Assembly: GCF_000285535.1 (NCBI RefSeq)
Contig: NZ_HE610985.1
Coordinates: forward strand, 903,134-967,133
Length of the DNA stretch: 64,000 bases
Direction of reading: 5' to 3'
From: Bacillus timonensis
GTDB taxonomy: Bacteria; Bacillota; Bacilli; Bacillales; Bacillaceae_L
The notes beneath the pieces are model-generated. The model saw only the letters and a program-made list of their open reading frames with translations, was not told the DNA's origin and did no database searches. Below, piece after piece: positions 1 to 8,871 of this stretch. The position numbers and the translations under genes were made by a program. The first letter of the stretch is position 1, and every line of letters begins with the position of its first letter.

Positions 1-9
1 CTAATTTAT

Positions 10-38
10 AAAAGAAGATGCAGCAAAAAACTGCATCT
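10..38 (-). terminator. Rho-independent terminator of the rpiR-type gene
   Basis: Perfect 8-bp stem AGATGCAG/CTGCATCT around an A-rich loop. On the minus strand it is followed by TCTTTTAT. It lies just downstream of the stop of the minus-strand regulator gene and probably ends the region 1 transcript. Confidence 0.7.
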
Positions 39-52
39 ATAATAAACAAAAA

Positions 53-910
53 TTAGTACATTTTATCTAAGACTGCTTTAGCTGTCTGTTCAATTGATTT
101 GAAGGTTTGACCCTTATCCTTTAATGCAATAACAGTTGTTAATATATCGAGTAAATGAAGTTGTGCAATCTTTGAAGCAAATGCACCGCCTTGGAGTGGA
201 GACTCCTTGGACGCAGCTAATAAAATAACGTTTGCATACTTTGTGATGGGAGACCGTGCATGATTGGTTAAACAAATGACAAAGGCATTATTTTCCTTAG
301 CAATTCGAATTGCGTCAACAACATCTTTTGTACTTCCTGAGGTGGATATGCCGAAAACCACATCATCCCTTGTTACGAGAGCAGCATTCATTGCCATCAC
401 GTGTGAATCGCTAGAATGGATCACGTTATATCCAAAACGCATAAACCGGTGATTTGCGTCCATTGCTGTGATACCTGATGAACCGATACCGAAGAAAAAC
501 AATCGATTTGCCGAGACAATTGCATTAGCAGCTTTCTCGAGTGCTTGTGTTTGTAATAAATTAAGCGTATTTTCAAGCGCATGCGTATTTTGGGTTGTTA
601 TTTTTCTAGAAACTACTTCAAGTGTGTCATTCTCTTCAATTTTTCCATGTACATGCTCTTCAGGACTAACAAGGTTTTGTGCAACAGCTAACTTAAACTC
701 TTGATACCCACGAAATCCAAGCTTCCGACAAAATCGAATAACGGTTGTCTCTCCTACTCCTGATTTCTCTGCAAGATCTGTTACTGACGAATATACAGCT
801 TCTTCCTTATCCATCATAACGAAATCTGCTACTTTTTGTTCAGCCTTTGTCAGTGATTTATAAATACTTGTTATCATTAATATTGGGTTCGATTTCGTCA
901 TCGTATTCAA
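53..910 (-). CDS. MurR/RpiR family transcriptional regulator
   Basis: 285-residue DNA-binding regulator. An N-terminal RpiR-type helix-turn-helix spans about residues 10-80 (TDLAEKSGVGETTVIRFCRK), and a SIS sugar-phosphate-binding domain spans about 115-255 (FFGIGSSGITAMD, GISTSGSTKDVV). Family members sense phosphosugars and control amino-sugar or muropeptide genes. The start is probably TTG at 910, because AAGGAG lies 6 nt upstream; the ATG three codons later is too far from it. It is the last gene of the region 1 minus-strand cluster and is probably its local regulator. The effector cannot be read from sequence; GlcNAc-6-P, ManNAc-6-P or MurNAc-6-P are reasonable guesses from the neighbours. 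Confidence 0.9.
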   Translation of the reverse strand: MNTMTKSNPILMITSIYKSLTKAEQKVADFVMMDKEEAVYSSVTDLAEKSGVGETTVIRFCRKLGFRGYQEFKLAVAQNLVSPEEHVHGKIEENDTLEVVSRKITTQNTHALENTLNLLQTQALEKAANAIVSANRLFFFGIGSSGITAMDANHRFMRFGYNVIHSSDSHVMAMNAALVTRDDVVFGISTSGSTKDVVDAIRIAKENNAFVICLTNHARSPITKYANVILLAASKESPLQGGAFASKIAQLHLLDILTTVIALKDKGQTFKSIEQTAKAVLDKMY

Positions 911-987
911 ATTCTACTCCTTCTTTTCGGCTTACAGGAAAAGTATAACATACATTCTATTATTCAATTATTATCGTAAGTAATATA

Positions 988-2046
988 TTAAAACTGAATT
1001 TCTGTCCCCTTCTCACTAGATTCATAGATTCCACATAAGATTTTCATCATCTCGACTCCATCTTCAACAGGACTAATTGTTTCACTTCCGGTACGACAGC
1101 ATTCAACAAAATAATCGATTTCGGATTGAAACGCCTTCACAAAATCAAAAGACAAATTGTCGATTTGTGGATTCAGATTCACAATTGTATCGTACTTTTC
1201 AGAAACAATGAGAAATTCAGGTTCTATTTCTGCTCCACCTTTTTCTCCAAATAATTTAACAGAAATCTCATCCTTCTTCGCATGAAGGGAAAAGCTTACA
1301 TCAACAAATAATGATGCTCCGTTCTCAAATCGAATGAGAGCATTTGCAAGGTCCTCTACCGTATTTTTTGTTGCATCGAAATCTGATGCTTTGTAGTAAG
1401 ATAAGTTTTCTACATTTGATCTATTTCCAAGTTTATGATAGGTATTACCAGTAATTGATTTCACTTTTGGCCGCCCCATTAGATACCAACATATATCTAT
1501 CATATGAACACCTAAATCAATCAATGGTCCTCCACCTGAACGTTCTATATCAGAGAACCATCCTCCAGGATTTCCTAATCTTCGAATACAAGAGGCCTTC
1601 GCATAATAGATATCACCTAATTCATCATTCTGTATAAATTTTTGAAGAATTTGAGTGTTGCTTCCGTATCTTCGAACAAATCCAACCTGAAGAAGTTTAC
1701 CCGTTTCCTTTACAGTTCTTTCAACTTCCAATGCTTCTTCAACCGTTTTACATAAAGGCTTTTCAACAAGTACATTCTTGCCAGCTTTAAGTGCAGCAAT
1801 ACTTATTTCAGCATGACTATTATTCCATGTACATATACTGACTGCATCAATTTCAGGATTCGCTAACAACTCATGGTAATCCGTGTATACATGTTTTGCA
1901 CCATATGTCTTTGCTTTTTGCTCTGCTCTATCACGATTGAGATCACAAACCGCAACTATTTTGGCACGATCATTTTTGGCATAAGAACCAAAATGAAGAT
2001 CAGAAATACTTCCTGCACCAATAACTCCAATATTTATCTTTTTCAT
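988..2046 (-). CDS. Gfo/Idh/MocA family NAD(P)-dependent oxidoreductase
   Basis: 352-residue sugar dehydrogenase. The N-terminal Rossmann fold shows GVIGAGSISDLH, the family Lys lies in VLVEKPLCKT, and the C-terminal catalytic domain carries GGGPLIDLGVHMIDI with the expected His and Asp. The start at 2046 has GAGGAGG about 5 nt upstream; the five extra upstream residues have no ribosome binding site. The family oxidises or reduces sugars and inositols, often at C1 or C3. It sits between the ROK kinase and the regulator in the NanE cluster, so its substrate is probably an amino sugar or its glycoside. It has a Gly-Gly-Pro-rich second motif, unlike the NQG(V/I)H motif of the paralogue at 3926-4942. 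Confidence 0.9.
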   Translation of the reverse strand: MKKINIGVIGAGSISDLHFGSYAKNDRAKIVAVCDLNRDRAEQKAKTYGAKHVYTDYHELLANPEIDAVSICTWNNSHAEISIAALKAGKNVLVEKPLCKTVEEALEVERTVKETGKLLQVGFVRRYGSNTQILQKFIQNDELGDIYYAKASCIRRLGNPGGWFSDIERSGGGPLIDLGVHMIDICWYLMGRPKVKSITGNTYHKLGNRSNVENLSYYKASDFDATKNTVEDLANALIRFENGASLFVDVSFSLHAKKDEISVKLFGEKGGAEIEPEFLIVSEKYDTIVNLNPQIDNLSFDFVKAFQSEIDYFVECCRTGSETISPVEDGVEMMKILCGIYESSEKGTEIQF

Positions 2047-2086
2047 TGTCGTCCTCCTCAATTTAACGATAAAATTGTAAACCAGT

Positions 2087-3091
2087 TTACTGTTTATTTA
2101 CTTCTTTTATTACCTCTACATCAACTCCATACACCCATGGTTGAATGGCCGAACCTATTAATCCTGCATCATTACCGAGTTGGGTCCCTTTTATCTCAAC
2201 TGGGTCCACTAGGGAACGGATACCCAATTCACCTACTCTCTCGCGTACCTTATTAATAAACCATTCCCCCTCTTGTAATACTCCACCACCTAGAATGATC
2301 AGTGTTGGATTAAAGGTATGTATCATGCTAACAATCGCAAATGAAAGGGCATTAATAGCGGTCCCTACCACTCTTTCTGCTACTTCATTTCCTGCACTCA
2401 TTAATTCAAATACAAGTCTACTTGTTACTTCTTCGGGATGTTTTTGATAATATAGTAGTTCACTATTACCTTCGCTTTCATGATAAGTTATTAATGCCTC
2501 CCTCATCATTCTTGCGATTCCCGTTCCTGACGTGTACGTCTCAACGCACCCCTGAAATCCGCAGTTGCATAAAGGCCCATTCATATCCACTGTAATGTGG
2601 CCTAATTCAGCCCCGCCTCCCCATGCACCTCGAAGCAACTTACCTCCTGTGATTACCCCGCCGCCAACACCAGTTCCTAGAGCCAGGCATATCAGGTTTT
2701 CAACATTCCTTCCTACACCGAGTTGCTGTTCTGCAAGGGCAAGAACATTTACATCATTTTCTACAAAAATAGGCAAATCAGTTTTCTGTGAAAGAATATC
2801 CCTTAACGGAACATCATTCCAATCTTTGATATTTGCTGTTCCTGACAGAACTTTGCCTTTTTCAAAATCGATTTGCCCAGCAGTACCAATACCTATACCA
2901 ACCAGCTTTTTCCCTTCCGTTTTCGCAGTCTCAGACAGGGAAAAAATAATATTCTCAAGTAACTGGATGATAGAATCTTTTGTTTCTTGAGGCGTTGAGA
3001 ATGTTTTCTTGATTACGACACTCCCCATTTTGTTTATAATGCCCGCTGCAATCTTTGTACCGCCAATATCAATTCCAATTGAATATTCCAT
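2087..3091 (-). CDS. ROK family sugar kinase
   Basis: 334-residue ATP-dependent sugar kinase of the ROK family (glucokinase, N-acetylglucosamine or N-acetylmannosamine kinase). Visible motifs are the phosphate loop IGIDIGGTK near the N-terminus, VENDVNVLALAE, LGTGVGGGVI, and the zinc-binding signature GHITVD followed by CNCGFQGCVETY. The start at 3091 is preceded by AGAGGTG at 9 nt. It lies five genes downstream of NanE in the same orientation, so phosphorylation of ManNAc or GlcNAc is the favoured role: NanE would convert ManNAc-6-P to GlcNAc-6-P. Glucose cannot be excluded from sequence alone. Confidence 0.9.
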   Translation of the reverse strand: MEYSIGIDIGGTKIAAGIINKMGSVVIKKTFSTPQETKDSIIQLLENIIFSLSETAKTEGKKLVGIGIGTAGQIDFEKGKVLSGTANIKDWNDVPLRDILSQKTDLPIFVENDVNVLALAEQQLGVGRNVENLICLALGTGVGGGVITGGKLLRGAWGGGAELGHITVDMNGPLCNCGFQGCVETYTSGTGIARMMREALITYHESEGNSELLYYQKHPEEVTSRLVFELMSAGNEVAERVVGTAINALSFAIVSMIHTFNPTLIILGGGVLQEGEWFINKVRERVGELGIRSLVDPVEIKGTQLGNDAGLIGSAIQPWVYGVDVEVIKEVNKQ

Positions 3092-3118
3092 TATTATTAC
3101 ACCTCTACCCACAACTAT

Positions 3119-3913
3119 TTATAAAGCTATTGAAAGAACTTCAATAATATCGTCACTTGAATATGAGGCAGTTAAACCGTCAATTCGTTTACTTCGTGTA
3201 CCATCAAAATACCTTTGATCGAGTTGGTCTGTACTTAGAAATTTCATTACTAGTTCGTATGGTGCATCTAATGTAGTCGGCATCACATTTGTCCTAGTAG
3301 CAATTGATTCTTTTATCGACTCTTTTAATTCCCTGTATACTAACTTTGGTGGTTTAATCAAAGCTGCATGTCTTCCAAACCCTTCTTTTGTTTCGTATGT
3401 TCGTACGTTCGGAATTTCCTCAATTGCCTCTGCACACGTTTTTTTATCTCCCGTTACGATAAGGACGGGTACATTATGTAAACCAAATAAGAGGCTATCA
3501 ATTCCGATTTCACCTATAGGTCTTCCATTGAGGTGAATGGATTGCCAACCGACTGATGTCATTGTATGGTCCCTAATTGCATATTCTGTTCCACCCATTG
3601 CGTGATACCCAATTAACATTGCACCGTCAAACGTTGAATCCAACCCTGGGAAGCGGTTGGATACATTTGTTGCCCCCATACAATATCTCGCCCCATGATG
3701 TAATTCAGAAGCGATAAAATTAAACCCTGTTCCATGAGCATCCTTTACATAGATGTCGTTAACACCAGCCTCAAGTAACCCCTCAATTACCACATTCACT
3801 TCAGTAGTTAAGAGTTTCCTTGCCTCTTCATAATACAATTCGCCTTTTTTCAACTGTTCAGGTAGTAAGATACCTGCGATTCCCTCCATATCGACACTTA
3901 CATAAACTTTCAT
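3119..3913 (-). CDS. M55 family D-aminopeptidase (DppA-like)
   Basis: 264-residue zinc peptidase related to Bacillus subtilis DppA, which removes D-amino acids from peptides. All expected metal and active-site residues are in place: Asp8 and Glu10 in VDMEGIAG, His60 in DAHGTG, His104 in GYHAMGG, His116 in RDHTM and Glu135 in RPIGEIG. It starts at ATG 3913 behind AAGGTAGG. It lies between a Gfo/Idh/MocA gene and the ROK kinase with gaps of 6-27 nt, so it is co-transcribed. In B. subtilis dppA is linked to ykfB, a dipeptide epimerase, for murein peptide use. The same pairing here with the enolase-superfamily gene at 4955-6079 supports a peptidoglycan-peptide substrate. Confidence 0.88.
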   Translation of the reverse strand: MKVYVSVDMEGIAGILLPEQLKKGELYYEEARKLLTTEVNVVIEGLLEAGVNDIYVKDAHGTGFNFIASELHHGARYCMGATNVSNRFPGLDSTFDGAMLIGYHAMGGTEYAIRDHTMTSVGWQSIHLNGRPIGEIGIDSLLFGLHNVPVLIVTGDKKTCAEAIEEIPNVRTYETKEGFGRHAALIKPPKLVYRELKESIKESIATRTNVMPTTLDAPYELVMKFLSTDQLDQRYFDGTRSKRIDGLTASYSSDDIIEVLSIAL

Positions 3914-3925
3914 AACATGCCTACC

Positions 3926-4942
3926 TTACAAGTAAACTTCTTTTTGATTTTTAGAAGATTCGTAGATTGACAGGATTAAGTCAACAGCTTTTCTTGCTTC
4001 CTCGCCAGGTACCATAGGGTCTCGATCCTCGATAATTGCGTTCGCCATATCTTCTATAAAATTATAATGGCCAATTGACCTTACTCCTTCAATATTTTTC
4101 TGGTCAATTTTTATCTCTTTCGTAATGTCTCCTTTTTCCATGGTTATCCATTCCTGGATTCCATTATCGTCAAAGATAATTGTTCCCTTTTCCCCATAAA
4201 GCTCAATTCGTGTATTTCTCTCAGGAAAAACGGAGGTGGTACCCTCAATTACTCCAAAAGCTCCATTCTTACATTCTAAAACAGACACAGCAGTATCCTC
4301 GACCTCAATATTTCTTGATAATGCAGCTGTTCTTGCAAACACTTTCGAGACACCACCTGTTAGCCAAACAAATAGGTCAATCCCGTGAACACCTTGATTC
4401 ATGAGAGCTCCTCCACCATCCATCTCCCATGTACCACGCCAACCAGCACTATCGTAATACGCTTGGTCACGGTAATATTTTAAGTAGGCATCACATAAAA
4501 TCAGCTTTCCAATTTCACCAGTAGTGATGGCCTCTTTTACTGTTTGAACGATGCTTGTGGCCCTTCGTTGGTAGACACAACCTAATTTAACTCCTTGTTC
4601 ACTACAGGTTTCTATCATTCGAGTCATAATGTCCGCTTTTATCTCGAGGGGTTTTTCGCAAAGTATATGCTTTTTAGCCAATGCAGCATCAATCGCAATT
4701 TGACCATGTGTTCCGCTAGGTGTACAGATTGAAACGACATCTATATCTTCCATAGCAAGAAGCTCTTTATAATCAGATACATAGGTAGAGACACTAAAGG
4801 TTTCCGCAAACTTCCTTGCTGTCTCCAATCGCAAATCAGAGACTGCAATGAGTTCAGTAAAAGGACATGCAATTATCGCCTCAGCATGTAAAGGAGAAAT
4901 TACACCACAACCAATGATTCCATACCTAATCTTTCGACCCAT
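3926..4942 (-). CDS. Gfo/Idh/MocA family oxidoreductase, NQG(V/I)H subgroup
   Basis: 338-residue NAD(P)-dependent dehydrogenase. Rossmann motif YGIIGCGVISPLHA, catalytic-lysine motif ILCEKPLEI, and second-domain motif DGGGALMNQGVHGIDL. It is clearly paralogous to the gene at 47748-48785: both contain YYDSAGWRGTWEMDGGGA followed by a one-residue change and MNQG. The start at 4942 has GGAGGAGGG directly upstream. The pair of near-identical active-site segments in two separate sugar loci suggests that both loci oxidise the same kind of sugar moiety. Confidence 0.9.
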   Translation of the reverse strand: MGRKIRYGIIGCGVISPLHAEAIIACPFTELIAVSDLRLETARKFAETFSVSTYVSDYKELLAMEDIDVVSICTPSGTHGQIAIDAALAKKHILCEKPLEIKADIMTRMIETCSEQGVKLGCVYQRRATSIVQTVKEAITTGEIGKLILCDAYLKYYRDQAYYDSAGWRGTWEMDGGGALMNQGVHGIDLFVWLTGGVSKVFARTAALSRNIEVEDTAVSVLECKNGAFGVIEGTTSVFPERNTRIELYGEKGTIIFDDNGIQEWITMEKGDITKEIKIDQKNIEGVRSIGHYNFIEDMANAIIEDRDPMVPGEEARKAVDLILSIYESSKNQKEVYL

Positions 4943-4954
4943 TTTACCCTCCTC

Positions 4955-6079
4955 CTAAACTAGAAATTTAAATACTTCGAGTTTTTTAGAATCTACGACA
5001 CAACCGATGCCATACCCTGACGGTAGTGAAATCGCTCCCGCTTCAATACTCTTTTTGTTTTGAATTGGATCATCCTCTAAGAAAAACGGGCCATTCAAAT
5101 CAGATGGAATCTCGATTCCTAAATAATTGAACAAGTGAGCACTACTTGTAAGTCCTAAAGTCGATTCTGTTAACCCACCACCAAGTAATCCAAGATTGGC
5201 TTCTTTTGCAATTTCTCCTGCTAATTTAGCACCCGTAATTCCTCCCATTTTGGTGAGTTTAATCACCGCATAATCACAGGCCTCAAGTCGAATCGCTTGT
5301 AATACATCACTAGGACTCCAAATACTCTCGTCTAAAGCGATTGGAACTGACGTTTTTCGTCTCAATTCTCTAGCCCCAAGCAAATCGTTTGCTTTTAAAG
5401 GCTGTTCAAAAACGTCCACCCCTATGTTTTCCATTTTCTTCGCTGCCTTTATTGCTTCCGGAAGCGTATAACCTTGATTTGCATCCACTCTAAAAAATAA
5501 ATTTGGTGCTTCTACTTTCACTGCTTCCAAAACTTCCATATCAGTATCAACATTGAATCCGATTTTTACATCAACCGCTTTATACCCATTATCATGGGCA
5601 TATCTCGCTTTTTTGACAGCATCCTCAATGTTCCTTGTACTTATAAGATATGATAAATCAATGTTTTCTTTTGACTTTCCTAGCCAAATTTCTGATAAAG
5701 TTTTGTTAGAGTTTTTTCCAATTAGATCATAAAGGGCCATATCTACAGCTGCTTTACAAATGGGCTGACCCTTTGAGAAACCAGAGGAAATTTCCTTATC
5801 AATCAGTTCATGAATCGTTGTGAGATCATCAGCCTTTTTTCCAATGAGCATCGGTTTAATGTATTTTTGAATGGTTGAAACAACAGTCTCTATTGTTTCA
5901 TAACTCCATCTATGACTTGGTCTAGCTTCTCCCCAGCCTTCGGAACCGTCTTCAGAAACGATTTTCACATAAACATGCGGCGCACCTTGATTACTGTCTC
6001 CTACTGTCCCACCTGAAATTTGAAAACTTTGTTTCATAGGCAATGACAAAGGAAAGACTTCGAGGTCCTTGATAATCAT
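4955..6079 (-). CDS. Enolase-superfamily (MLE subgroup) racemase/epimerase
   Basis: 374-residue enzyme of the mandelate racemase/muconate-lactonizing fold. The metal ligands are Asp199 (RVDANQG), Glu225 (FEQPL) and Asp250 (ALDES). The general-base lysines are Lys172 (VDVKIGF) and Lys274 (VIKLTKMGG). The residue two before Lys172 is Asp170 rather than the usual Lys of the KxK motif. The C-terminal specificity segment reads SDLNGPFFL, not the DxD of classical L-Ala-D/L-Glu epimerases. A dipeptide-epimerase role (as YkfB) is suggested by the adjacent DppA-like peptidase, but a different acid or sugar-acid substrate is possible. It starts at 6079 behind AGGTG. Confidence 0.8.
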   Translation of the reverse strand: MIIKDLEVFPLSLPMKQSFQISGGTVGDSNQGAPHVYVKIVSEDGSEGWGEARPSHRWSYETIETVVSTIQKYIKPMLIGKKADDLTTIHELIDKEISSGFSKGQPICKAAVDMALYDLIGKNSNKTLSEIWLGKSKENIDLSYLISTRNIEDAVKKARYAHDNGYKAVDVKIGFNVDTDMEVLEAVKVEAPNLFFRVDANQGYTLPEAIKAAKKMENIGVDVFEQPLKANDLLGARELRRKTSVPIALDESIWSPSDVLQAIRLEACDYAVIKLTKMGGITGAKLAGEIAKEANLGLLGGGLTESTLGLTSSAHLFNYLGIEIPSDLNGPFFLEDDPIQNKKSIEAGAISLPSGYGIGCVVDSKKLEVFKFLV

Positions 6080-6092
6080 TTTTTATCACCTG

Positions 6093-6794
6093 TCATTTCT
6101 TTAGTTCTGCTTTTTGAATTCTTTCTACAAATCTCTTTGTTATGTCCTGTGGTCTTGTAATTGCAGAACCTACCACTATTGAATGTGCACCATTTTGAAA
6201 AGCTATAACTGCCTCGTCTGGTGTCGATATTCTACCTTCCGCAATAATTGGTACTTTACAAGTAGCGGTCAGGTCCTTAATTAGCTTAAAATCAGGTCCC
6301 TCCATTTTAGGACTATATGGTGTATATCCAGAGAGTGTGGTAGAGATAAGATCACATCCCTCTTCAACAGCAGCAATACCTTCTTCAACTGTAGATACGT
6401 CAGCCATGATTAGACTTGAACTATTTTTTCTGATGTACCATACCAACTCTTTAAACGTAACACCGGTTGGTCGATCCCGAAACGTTGCATCTAGTGTAAT
6501 AACATCTGTTCCAGACTCAATTAGCTCAGAAATTTCCTTTAAGGTAGGTGTAATAAACACATCACTATCCGGGTAATCCCTTTTAATAATGCCAATCGTC
6601 GGCAATCCAGTTGCTTCCTGAATTGCAATGATATCTTCCTTTCCATTTGCCCGTATCGCAACAGCTCCACCCATTTTGGCAGCAAGACCCATTTTCGCCA
6701 TATACATCGAACCATGTAATGGCTCATCCTCTAAAGCTTGACACGATACAATTAATTGTCTATATATTACGTCCAAAAACTCCTGTTTTTTCAT
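6093..6794 (-). CDS. nanE: N-acetylmannosamine-6-phosphate 2-epimerase
   Basis: About 233 residues, a TIM barrel of the NanE family, which converts ManNAc-6-P to GlcNAc-6-P in the cytoplasm. Recognisable segments are the early SCQALEDEPLHG, then KRDYPDSDVFITPT, VITLDATFRDRP, the mid-barrel LIMADVSTVEEG, and the phosphate-binding end VPIIAEGRISTPDEA plus VVGSAITRP. Two ATG codons are adjacent at 6797 and 6794; GAGGGG lies about 5 nt before the second, which is used here. No sialic acid lyase (NanA) is present, so the ManNAc probably enters as such or from a ManNAc-containing polymer. The product is the substrate of NagA encoded at 45794-46954. Confidence 0.93.
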   Translation of the reverse strand: MKKQEFLDVIYRQLIVSCQALEDEPLHGSMYMAKMGLAAKMGGAVAIRANGKEDIIAIQEATGLPTIGIIKRDYPDSDVFITPTLKEISELIESGTDVITLDATFRDRPTGVTFKELVWYIRKNSSSLIMADVSTVEEGIAAVEEGCDLISTTLSGYTPYSPKMEGPDFKLIKDLTATCKVPIIAEGRISTPDEAVIAFQNGAHSIVVGSAITRPQDITKRFVERIQKAELKK

Positions 6795-6797
6795 CAT

Positions 6798-6975
6798 TTC
6801 CCCTCTTTTTTATAATCGCACCAACGAAATGGAAGAATAATCCACCGGCTGAATAACAAAAAGGATTTTTTCTTCACCGCTATCCAAAAAAAATGGTAAA
6901 TGAGGATCTTTTACATCATATTCTATGTGTGATTGGATACGATTTAGAATTTTTTTCTAAACTAAATTGGAATCA
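6798..6975 (-). promoter_or_regulatory. Spacer between importer and catabolic genes with inverted repeats
   Basis: A 178-bp gap inside an otherwise tight gene series. It holds an inverted repeat TTTAGAA...TTCTAAA near 6950-6965 and a TGGA...TCCA half-palindrome around 6831-6844 resembling those before the glycosidase and hydrolase genes. It could hold an internal promoter or attenuator for nanE onward. No clear -35/-10 pair was recognised. Confidence 0.3.
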
Positions 6976-7875
6976 TTACCCTTTTACGGCACTGCTATAT
7001 GCACCTTTTATAAAGTAATTCTGAAATGCCACAAAAACAATTAATATTGGTATGAGGGCAATGATTGCACCTGCTGATACGAGTCGTGTATTCGTTACAA
7101 AGGCTCCTTTTAAGTCATACAAGCCTACTGTTAACGGATATGTGTTTGGATCTTGTAAAACAAGGAGTGGCCATAAGAAATTGTTCCAAGAACCTATGAA
7201 ACTTAAAATCGCTAATGTCGCAAGCATCGGCTTTACCATCGGAATCATAATATACCACCAAATTTGCCAAGGTCTAGCACCATCAATAATGGCGGATTCA
7301 TCAATTTCCTTAGGGATACCCATAAATGCTTGCCTCATTAAAAAGATACCAAATGCTGAAACAGCCCCAGGCAAGATAACACCAGAAAATGATCCGATTA
7401 AGTGTAGTTTTTCCAGGATCAAATATATCGGTATCATCGTTACTTCTCCAGGAATCATCATCGTTGACAGAATGACTAAGAACACAATATTTTTCCCTTT
7501 AAAATTCATTCGTGCTAACGGAAACGCAGCCAGCGAACAGAATAGTAATGGTAAGATAACTCCCCAGAAGGCTAAAATTGTACTATTCCATAAATAAAGA
7601 GGAATTGGGAGTGTATTCCATACTGTAATAAAATTATCTAAGGTAATATTTTCAGGAATAAACTTTGGAGGAAATGAAAAGATAGCTTCGTTTTGTCCCT
7701 TTAACGCAGTCGAAACTGACCACAAAAAAGGTACAATCATCACAACCATTACGACTATTAAAAAGAAATAGGATATAATCAGGCGAGTAATCTTCCTTTT
7801 ACTTGGTAGATTCCGAAACTGCCCTTTTGGTTTAATGTCTGGCACTGTGCTTGTGTTTGTTTGTGTAGGCTGCAT
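6976..7875 (-). CDS. Carbohydrate ABC transporter permease, MalG type
   Basis: 299-residue inner membrane subunit with six predicted membrane segments and the conserved cytoplasmic EAA loop (IDESAIIDGARPWQIWWYIMIPMVKP), which contacts the ATPase. The start at 7875 has AAGGAGG about 9 nt upstream. It pairs with the MalF-type permease ending 16 nt upstream of it and with the receptor lipoprotein at 8948-10231. No ATPase gene lies in the cluster, so a shared MsmX-type ATPase elsewhere is expected, as is established for several B. subtilis oligosaccharide importers. Confidence 0.93.
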   Translation of the reverse strand: MQPTQTNTSTVPDIKPKGQFRNLPSKRKITRLIISYFFLIVVMVVMIVPFLWSVSTALKGQNEAIFSFPPKFIPENITLDNFITVWNTLPIPLYLWNSTILAFWGVILPLLFCSLAAFPLARMNFKGKNIVFLVILSTMMIPGEVTMIPIYLILEKLHLIGSFSGVILPGAVSAFGIFLMRQAFMGIPKEIDESAIIDGARPWQIWWYIMIPMVKPMLATLAILSFIGSWNNFLWPLLVLQDPNTYPLTVGLYDLKGAFVTNTRLVSAGAIIALIPILIVFVAFQNYFIKGAYSSAVKG

Positions 7876-7891
7876 ATATTACTCTACCTCC

Positions 7892-8746
7892 TTAAGACGG
7901 GTTATCCAGTGTTCGTTTATTTAATAAAGTCAAAATTAGGATGATAATAAATAGAATAAAAGAAATTGCACTAGCATATCCCATTTCCAGTTGTCTAAAA
8001 GCTTTTTCAAAAACAAGGAACACAACGGTTTTTGATGCCCCTATTGGTCCACCATCAGTCATTGTCAACATTAATGTAAACTCTTTGAAGGCTGACATCG
8101 TTGAGATTACGGCCGTAAAGAAAATAATCGGCTTTAACATAGGAAACGTGATATGAATATGTTTTTGCCAGAATCCGGCTCCATCTAGTTCAGCTGCTTC
8201 GTATAAATCTGTTGGGACAGATTGTAACCCGGCTAGATAAAAAAGCATATAATAACCCAAACCCTGCCATATCGTTACAATGGCAAGACTAATCATTACA
8301 AATCCCCTACTCGTTAACCAATCAATCGGATTAATTCCAATTAGGCTTAACAAGTAGTTAAAAATACCATCACTTGCAAACAACCAGTTCCACAAAATTG
8401 CTGTAATGACAACGGAAACGAGTGCCGGAAAATAATAAGTTAATCGAAACAATTTAATTCCTATTAACTGCTGATTAACAAGAATTGCCAGAAAGACTGG
8501 AAGAACAACGAGTGCAGGTGTGACTAAAACCCAATAATAAGCTGTATTTTTTAATGCATTCCAAAACTCTTCATCTTTAAATGCCCTAATGAAATTTTCT
8601 AACCCCACCCAATCTACCGTTCCCATAAATACATTGTATTCTGTAAAGCTTAGCCCCAGGGCTGCGAGGGCCGGCAGTAAGGTAAACGTGGTTAACAAAA
8701 TACCGGTTGGTAAAAGAAACATCCAAGCGTGTCTTGCTTTATACAT
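7892..8746 (-). CDS. Carbohydrate ABC transporter permease, MalF type
   Basis: 284-residue permease with six membrane segments and the EAA loop LYEAAELDGAGFWQKHIHITFPML. The start is set at ATG 8746 (MYKARHAW) because AGGGGTGA lies about 7 nt upstream. A longer frame to 8830 adds 28 residues without a ribosome binding site. It forms a heterodimer with the MalG-type partner immediately downstream. The best guess for the cargo is an oligosaccharide containing amino sugars, inferred from nanE and the deacetylases in the cluster. Confidence 0.92.
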   Translation of the reverse strand: MYKARHAWMFLLPTGILLTTFTLLPALAALGLSFTEYNVFMGTVDWVGLENFIRAFKDEEFWNALKNTAYYWVLVTPALVVLPVFLAILVNQQLIGIKLFRLTYYFPALVSVVITAILWNWLFASDGIFNYLLSLIGINPIDWLTSRGFVMISLAIVTIWQGLGYYMLFYLAGLQSVPTDLYEAAELDGAGFWQKHIHITFPMLKPIIFFTAVISTMSAFKEFTLMLTMTDGGPIGASKTVVFLVFEKAFRQLEMGYASAISFILFIIILILTLLNKRTLDNPS

Positions 8747-8871
8747 ACAATCACCCCTACTATAGTCACGAATGCTAGTCTGGTTAAACATGCCATGAAG
8801 ATCAACTACATTTGATAAAAGAAACTTCAACTAGTGGAGTTTTCTTTTCGAGACCCGTTTTTAGAAAAGAA

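Noticed and set aside
988-6794. Sialic acid catabolic operon
   Set aside because: nanE and a ROK kinase fit, but no NanA lyase or sialic acid transporter was found, and the peptidase/epimerase pair points to cell-wall fragments.
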